Origin: Roseobacter sp.
GTDB taxonomy: Bacteria > Pseudomonadota > Alphaproteobacteria > Rhodobacterales > Rhodobacteraceae
Assembly: GCA_015665415.1 (NCBI GenBank)
Contig: JADFAE010000009.1
Coordinates: forward strand, 1-64,000
Direction of reading: 5' to 3'
Length of the DNA stretch: 64,000 bases
Under the pieces are notes generated by a model. That model did no database searches, was not told the origin of the DNA, and was given only the letters and a program-made list of their open reading frames with translations. This document shows positions 59,475 through 64,000 of this stretch, one piece after another (the stretch's first letter is position 1; every line of letters starts with the position of its first letter). A program made the translations under genes and the position numbers.

Positions 59475-59911
59475 TCAGCGCCGCCTACTGTGTTGATCTG
59501 GTCCGGTCATAGGTATCCCGTTTCTCCCTGGTCTTTTTTGCGCCCACAATCGCGCGCAGGCTGACATTTAGTCAAACTCCATTTGCCCTTGCGCCACTCT
59601 GCTGTTGAAAAATTGATCCAGCGACACCACATGGCCACATTTTTGGACGGCCCAGCCGATGAAAAAGCGCAGGTGCAGTACATTTGTATCGAGATCTGAC
59701 GGATCGGGGAGATGATGCAGCATGGATTCCCGGTGCTGGTCTGCTGCGGCCTGCGGTCGTGGGGCTGACCTGGTCGCACCAAATGTCTGGGCGAACTGGA
59801 CGTTTGGTCCCGCTGGACGTTTGGTCACACTGGACGTTTGGTCACACTGGCCGAAAGGCGGCAATCAACCCTAGGCTGGCCTGAAGCAAGAAGGGGCCAG
59901 GGAGGCCAACA
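59475..59911. other. Divergent region with tandem repeats, 437 bp
   Basis: Between the ABC importer operon and the GST gene. The left part is AT-richer (importer promoter), the right part holds three 17-bp tandem repeats. Small open frames here look like chance. Confidence 0.5.
59796..59846. repeat. Three tandem 17-bp repeats
   Basis: Consensus CTGGACGTTTGGTCACA at 59796-59812 (two or three bases differ), 59813-59829 and 59830-59846. A partial fourth copy (ctgg) follows. They end 65 bp before the GST start. They could be a regulator array (for example ACCAAAC half-sites) or a slippage product. Confidence 0.8.
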
Positions 59912-60541
59912 ATGATTTTTTACGATTGTTCCACTGCGCCCAATCCGCGTCGCGCACGGATGTTTTTGGCGGAAAAGGGGCTGGCCCCCGAAAGCCATGA
60001 CATCTCTATTGCCAAGGGCGCGCAGCTGAGCGCGGAATTTCGTGCGGTGAACCCGCGCGCCACCATTCCAGTGCTGGTCACCGATGCGGGCACTGCCCTG
60101 ACTGAAAACCTGGGCATTGCTGCCTATCTGGAGGCGCATACCCCCGAGCCCGCCCTGATGGGGCTCACCCCGGATGAAAAGGGGCTGGTCCTGATGTGGA
60201 ATTCCATCGTGGAGCAACAGGGCGGCATGCCCATTGCCGAGGCGCTGCGCAATACCCATCCCGCCTTCAAGGATCGCGCTATCCCGGGGCCGGACAACCA
60301 TGCGCAGCTGCCTGAGCTGGCAGAACGCGGATTGGCCCGCGTTTCGCGGTTCTTTGATCTGCTGGAACAGCGCCTGAGCGAGAGCCCCTATCTGGCCGGA
60401 GAAGAGTTCACGCTGGCGGATATCTCAGCCTTTGTCTTTGTGGACTTCGCGCGGGTGATCAAGCAGCGCATTCCTGAAGAAAACAAAGCGACGCTTGCCT
60501 GGCATGCGGCGATCCAGGCGCGACCCAGCGCCCAGCTATAG
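59912..60541 (+). CDS. Glutathione S-transferase family protein
   Basis: 209 aa. Thioredoxin-like start IFYDCSTAPNPRRARMFLAE, then the glutathione-site NPRATIPVLVTD and ALTENLGIAAYLEAH. The C-terminal helical domain has the conserved EEFTLADISAFVFVDFAR. There is a strong ribosome site (agggagg). It is followed 87 bp downstream by a TetR regulator on the same strand. Cytosolic; substrate unknown, probably a hydrophobic electrophile or an aromatic compound. Confidence 0.92.
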   Translation: MIFYDCSTAPNPRRARMFLAEKGLAPESHDISIAKGAQLSAEFRAVNPRATIPVLVTDAGTALTENLGIAAYLEAHTPEPALMGLTPDEKGLVLMWNSIVEQQGGMPIAEALRNTHPAFKDRAIPGPDNHAQLPELAERGLARVSRFFDLLEQRLSESPYLAGEEFTLADISAFVFVDFARVIKQRIPEENKATLAWHAAIQARPSAQL

Positions 60542-60628
60542 TCTCTCGCCTGGCCAACAGCGAAGCGGGCAAGGCTGGACAAGAGTCCGCAAGCGCCGCA
60601 GGATGTGCCAGCCTTAACATCAGATGAA

Positions 60629-61303
60629 ATGACGCCCATGCCAACCAAACCGCTTTTGCATCGTGACGACCCCAGTGCCGAGCCGCTGGTGGGCAATGTC
60701 AAAGTCACCCGCGAGGACTGGCTGAATGTGGCGATGGATGTGCTGATCACCGACGGGGTGGAGCAGGTCAAGGTGCTGGCTCTGGCTGAGCGGATGAATG
60801 TCTCGCGCTCTTCCTTTTATTGGTATTTCAAATCACGCCAGGATCTGTTGGACGCGCTGCTACACACTTGGGAACATACCAATACCGCCGCCATGGTCGA
60901 ACGCGCAGAGGCCCCGGCCAAAGCCATCACCGGTGCGGTGCTGAACGTCTTTCACTGCATTGCCAACCCGGCCTTGTTCAACATAGCCTTGGATTTTGCA
61001 GTGCGCGACTGGGCGCGGCGGTCGGGTAAGGTGCGCAGCTTGCTGGATCGGTCAGACGCCCGCCGGGTTGAGGCCTTTACCCAGATGTTCCTGCGCTACG
61101 ACTATCCGGATCTGGAGGCGATGACCCGGGCCAAGGTGCTTTACTACATGCAGCTTGGGTATGACATGGCAGAGCCGAACGAGAGCCATGCGCATCGTTT
61201 GAAGATGACGCCGCATTATCTGAAGGTCTTTACCGGCAAGGATCCCAGTGATGAGGAATTGGAAGAATTTGAAGATTTCTCCAAGAAATACTGGGATATC
61301 TGA
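60629..61303 (+). CDS. TetR-family regulator
   Basis: 224 aa from the ATG at 60629 (MTPMPTKPLLHRDD); the next ATG at 60638 or an upstream GTG at 60605 also fit. The TetR helix-turn-helix (about 30-75) has WLNVAMDVLITDGVEQVKVLALAERMNVSRSSFYWYF in fragments. The variable C-terminal part is acidic at the end (DPSDEELEEFEDFS). It may regulate the adjacent GST. No obvious TGAAC-type operator is seen upstream of it. Confidence 0.85.
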   Translation: MTPMPTKPLLHRDDPSAEPLVGNVKVTREDWLNVAMDVLITDGVEQVKVLALAERMNVSRSSFYWYFKSRQDLLDALLHTWEHTNTAAMVERAEAPAKAITGAVLNVFHCIANPALFNIALDFAVRDWARRSGKVRSLLDRSDARRVEAFTQMFLRYDYPDLEAMTRAKVLYYMQLGYDMAEPNESHAHRLKMTPHYLKVFTGKDPSDEELEEFEDFSKKYWDI

Positions 61304-61330
61304 CCCTTTATTCAGGGATGAAGATAGAGA

Positions 61331-61356
61331 AAAGCGGCCGCGATTGAGGCCGCTTT
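61331..61356. terminator. Bidirectional intrinsic terminator
   Basis: aaagcggcc (61331-61339), loop gcgattga, ggccgcttt (61348-61356): a 9-bp perfect stem ending in T/A tracts, between the TetR stop and the convergent oxidoreductase stop. Confidence 0.75.
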
Positions 61357-61376
61357 CCTGTCGGAGCCGTTGTTGC

Positions 61377-64000
61377 TCAGAGCTGCTGCAGGAGAGCCTC
61401 AGCCTCGGCCCGCTGCTTGGTTGCGGCTTCTTTGCGCACAGGCCCATATCCGCGAATATCCATTGGCGCTTTCAGGATCTGCACGCAGGTTTGGTGCTTG
61501 GAGGCCTGGTAGTTGGAGGCAACCGTAGCAAGCGTGGTCTCAAACCAGGCCAGCAGGCTGCGGTGCAGGCGGGCCTCTTCGTGATAGCCAAAGGGGTTGA
61601 ACCGACTGCCGCGCAGGCGTTTGCCACGCGTCAGTAGCGACAGGGCCGGGCGTAGCCAGGGGCCAAAGGCGCGTTTCAGCGGACGGCCTCGGGCGTCTGT
61701 CTTGCGACTCAGCAGTGGCGGGGCCATGTGATAGTGAACGCTGTAATCGCCCTCAAATTCCTGGGCCAGTTGTTCTTTGAAGCTATCGCCGCTCATCAGT
61801 CGTGCAACCTCAAACTCATCCTTATAGGCCATCAGTTTGAACAGGGACCGAGCTGCCGCCTCCGTCAGCTCTTGCGCTGAGCTTTCGGGCAGTTGGCTGC
61901 GGAACTGGGCCAGGGTCTCAGTATAGCGCTGGGCGTAATCCGCATCCTGATAGCCGGCCAGAAAGACAGCGCGACGGTCGATGAGCTCTTGCAGGCTTTC
62001 CGTGGTGTCTGGTTTCTCCGCGTAGAACTGCGCCACCAATGCGGGATCAACCGCCATGGCGCGCCCGATGGCAAAGGCGAGATGGTTTTTCTTGATCGCC
62101 ACGCCGTTCAACTCAATCGCCTGATCCATGGCGGCACTGCTGACGGGCACCAGGCCCTTTTGCCAGGCAAAGCCCAGCATCATCACATTGGCCAGGACCG
62201 CATCGCCCAACAGGGCCTCGGCGGCCTCGTTGGCATTGAAGCCGCTCAAATTTTCCTCACCCACAGCAGCGGCAATCTCCTGTTCGCGCAGCTTGATCAT
62301 CAGATCGGCGTCGCGGCGCAGCACCAGATCCCCGGTGGGCATCTCGGCGCGATTGAGCACGATGCGGGTGCCGGCGCGATAATGTGCCGAGGCCTTGGGG
62401 GCAGAGCTGACCACGGCGTCACAGCCGATCACCGCATCTGCGGCGGCCTGATCAATGCGCACCTGGTGCAGCTCTTCAGGGCGGGCAGAGAGGCGAATAT
62501 AGCTGAGCACTGTGCCGAATTTTTGAGCAAAACCGGTGAAATCCAGCACGCTGGAGCCTTTGCCCTCGAGGTGTGCGGCCATGGTGATCAGGGCCCCCAC
62601 GGTGACAACCCCGGTGCCGCCGACGCCGGTGACCAGCAGATCAAAGGGCTTGTCGAGCGCGGGCAGGGCGGGGGCCGGCAGTTTGGTCAGCAAGGCGGCG
62701 GTATCCAGTCCGGCGGGTTGTTTCTTGCGCCGCTCGCCCCCTTCCACGGTAACAAAACTGGGGCAAAAGCCGTTGAGACAGGAGAAATCCTTGTTGCAGC
62801 TGGAGAGGTTGATCTTGCGCTTGCGGCCAAAGGCAGTCTCCTTTGGCTCCACGCTCAAGCAGTTAGACTCAACAGAGCAGTCGCCACATCCCTCACAGAC
62901 CAGATCGTTGATAAAGGCGAATTTCTTTGGGTCTTCCAGGGTGCCCCGCTTGCGACGGCGGCGCTTTTCGGTGGCGCAGGTCTGCTCATAGATCAGGCAG
63001 GAGACGCCTTTGACCTCGCGCAGCTCGCGCTGGACCAGGTCCATTTCGGCGCGATCGTGAAAGCTGGTGCCAGCGGGGAAATCCGCGGGGCTGAATTTTT
63101 CGATGTCATCGGACACCAGGGCGATGCGCTGCACCCCCTCGGCGCGGCAGGTCTGGGCGATGCCTGACACGCTGACGGGACCGTCGACAGGTTGCCCACC
63201 GGTCATCGCCACGGCGTCATTATAAAGGATCTTGTAGGTGATATTGGTCTTGGCCGCGACGGCCTGACGAATGGCGAGCGAGCCTGAGTGATACCAGGTG
63301 CCCTCGCCGAGGTTCTGAAAGATATGTTTGCCGCCATTATACTGTGAGGCGGCACACCAGGTGACGCCTTCGCCGCCCATCTGCGCATAGCCCGAGGTCT
63401 CGCGGTCCATCCAGCTGGCCATGACATGGCAGCCAATGCCGGATTTGGCCTCGCTGCCCGTGGGCAATTTGGTCGAGGTGTTATGCGGGCAGCCCGAACA
63501 GAAATAGGGCGTGCGATTAGCCCCGGGCACATTGATCAGCCTGGGCGGTGCTGCGACCAGAGCGGCGGCCTTGGCAGGCAGGCCCTCGCCGGGGAAGAAT
63601 GTATCGAGACGGGCGGCGACAATGGGGGTCAGCATCAGCGGGCTCAGCTCTCCGGTCCAGGGGATCAGTGGTGCACCCTGACTGTCGTATTTGCCAACCA
63701 TCTTGTTGGGTTTGTCGCCGGGCCAGTCGTAGAAATATTCCTTGAACTGGCTCTCGATGATGCCGCGCTTTTCCTCGACCACCAGAACCTCGTCCTTGCC
63801 GCGCATGAAGCGCAGCGCTTCGGGACGGGCCAGGGGCCAGACCATGCCGACCTTGTAGATATCGATGCCGAGACGTCGGCAAGCCGCTTCATCCAAGCCC
63901 AGCAGACGCAGCGCTTCCATTAGGTCAAGATGGCCTTTGCCGGTGGTGACAAAGCCGAATTTGGCTTCTTCGATGTCATAGATGCGCCGGTCTATCGGGT
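61377..64000 (-). CDS. Indolepyruvate ferredoxin oxidoreductase, fused alpha/beta (partial)
   Basis: The frame stays open to the window edge, upstream of the first ATG at 63920 (PIDRRIYDIEEAKFGF is in frame before it), so the 5' part lies outside. About 874 codons are present. Order: end of the TPP/CoA-type alpha region (GMVWPLARPEALRF), then TPP-binding features CSGCPHNTSTK, GIGCHVMASWMDRE and GEGTWYHSGS. A 4Fe-4S segment, CEGCGDCSVESNC, follows. The gamma-type IorB part has DLLVTGVGGTGVVTVGAL and the late IDRRAVFLAGYQDADYA. It oxidises arylpyruvates from aromatic amino acids with ferredoxin. The fusion is common in alphaproteobacteria. Confidence 0.93.
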   Translation of the reverse strand, partial: PIDRRIYDIEEAKFGFVTTGKGHLDLMEALRLLGLDEAACRRLGIDIYKVGMVWPLARPEALRFMRGKDEVLVVEEKRGIIESQFKEYFYDWPGDKPNKMVGKYDSQGAPLIPWTGELSPLMLTPIVAARLDTFFPGEGLPAKAAALVAAPPRLINVPGANRTPYFCSGCPHNTSTKLPTGSEAKSGIGCHVMASWMDRETSGYAQMGGEGVTWCAASQYNGGKHIFQNLGEGTWYHSGSLAIRQAVAAKTNITYKILYNDAVAMTGGQPVDGPVSVSGIAQTCRAEGVQRIALVSDDIEKFSPADFPAGTSFHDRAEMDLVQRELREVKGVSCLIYEQTCATEKRRRRKRGTLEDPKKFAFINDLVCEGCGDCSVESNCLSVEPKETAFGRKRKINLSSCNKDFSCLNGFCPSFVTVEGGERRKKQPAGLDTAALLTKLPAPALPALDKPFDLLVTGVGGTGVVTVGALITMAAHLEGKGSSVLDFTGFAQKFGTVLSYIRLSARPEELHQVRIDQAAADAVIGCDAVVSSAPKASAHYRAGTRIVLNRAEMPTGDLVLRRDADLMIKLREQEIAAAVGEENLSGFNANEAAEALLGDAVLANVMMLGFAWQKGLVPVSSAAMDQAIELNGVAIKKNHLAFAIGRAMAVDPALVAQFYAEKPDTTESLQELIDRRAVFLAGYQDADYAQRYTETLAQFRSQLPESSAQELTEAAARSLFKLMAYKDEFEVARLMSGDSFKEQLAQEFEGDYSVHYHMAPPLLSRKTDARGRPLKRAFGPWLRPALSLLTRGKRLRGSRFNPFGYHEEARLHRSLLAWFETTLATVASNYQASKHQTCVQILKAPMDIRGYGPVRKEAATKQRAEAEALLQQL

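Noticed and set aside
59796-59846. CRISPR array
   Set aside because: Units are only 17 bp and directly adjacent, with no spacers and no cas genes.
59568-59864. 98-codon minus-strand frame over the tandem repeats
   Set aside because: Its repetitive part simply translates the 17-bp repeats; no ribosome site or conserved feature.

Overview
The window looks like a chromosomal segment of a marine Roseobacter-clade alphaproteobacterium (Rhodobacteraceae; Ruegeria, Phaeobacter or a close relative). This is inferred from the high GC content, the tupBCA, phn and Entner-Doudoroff gene arrangements and the style of the regulators. No database search was possible, so the genus is not fixed. Coding density is high and most genes lie in operons with 1-4 base stop/start overlaps.

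Layout. 1-2.3 kb is an accessory edge: an initiator tRNA-Met, a broken site-specific recombinase abutting it, a transposase scrap, and an AT-rich glycosyltransferase-like gene. 2.3-4.2 kb holds a chemoreceptor. 4.7-8.1 kb is a gamma-glutamyltransferase / TSUP permease / GntR operon preceded by a perfect 20-bp inverted repeat. 8.2-13.9 kb is the Entner-Doudoroff operon pgi-zwf-edd-eda with a LacI-type operator in front and no pgl inside. 14.2-18.7 kb has an LprI-like secreted protein and a five-gene DUF4178 / DUF350 / membrane aminopropyltransferase operon. 18.9-22.9 kb has a CoA-transferase, an HTH regulator and a CocE-type hydrolase. 22.9-26.5 kb is nadABC (de novo NAD). 26.9-29.2 kb is the tungstate importer tupBCA.

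29.2-32.2 kb holds small exported proteins, three operator-like palindromes, a methyltransferase and a lipoprotein gene bracketed by a 47-bp duplication of the phnF 3' end. 32.4-41.1 kb is a C-P lyase phosphonate cluster: phnF divergent from phnGHI-J-VOC-KLN, plus phnM with a divergent DUF1045 2H-phosphoesterase. A duplicated module (diverged phnJ start plus a tiny antisense membrane gene) lies between phnI and phnJ. 41.3-42.6 kb is a SigZ-like ECF sigma factor and a GST-fold protein, both with cysteine-rich tails. 42.9-49.4 kb is a tightly overlapped seven-gene operon of four glycosyltransferases, a histidine phosphatase, a polysaccharide deacetylase and a methyltransferase.

49.8-52.1 kb is a large MscS-type channel. 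52.3-59.5 kb is a peptide-type ABC importer operon ending in an unusual, rearranged CaiB/BaiF protein. 59.9-61.3 kb has a GST and a TetR regulator, with 17-bp tandem repeats upstream. 61.4-64 kb is the 3' part of a fused indolepyruvate ferredoxin oxidoreductase gene that runs off the window.

Most of the window is ordinary metabolism. The best leads for something undescribed are the duplicated phnJ/antisense membrane-gene module, the DUF4178-DUF350-aminopropyltransferase operon, the seven-gene glycan operon, the sigma-factor/GST pair with matching cysteine tails, and the large palindrome in front of the gamma-glutamyltransferase operon.
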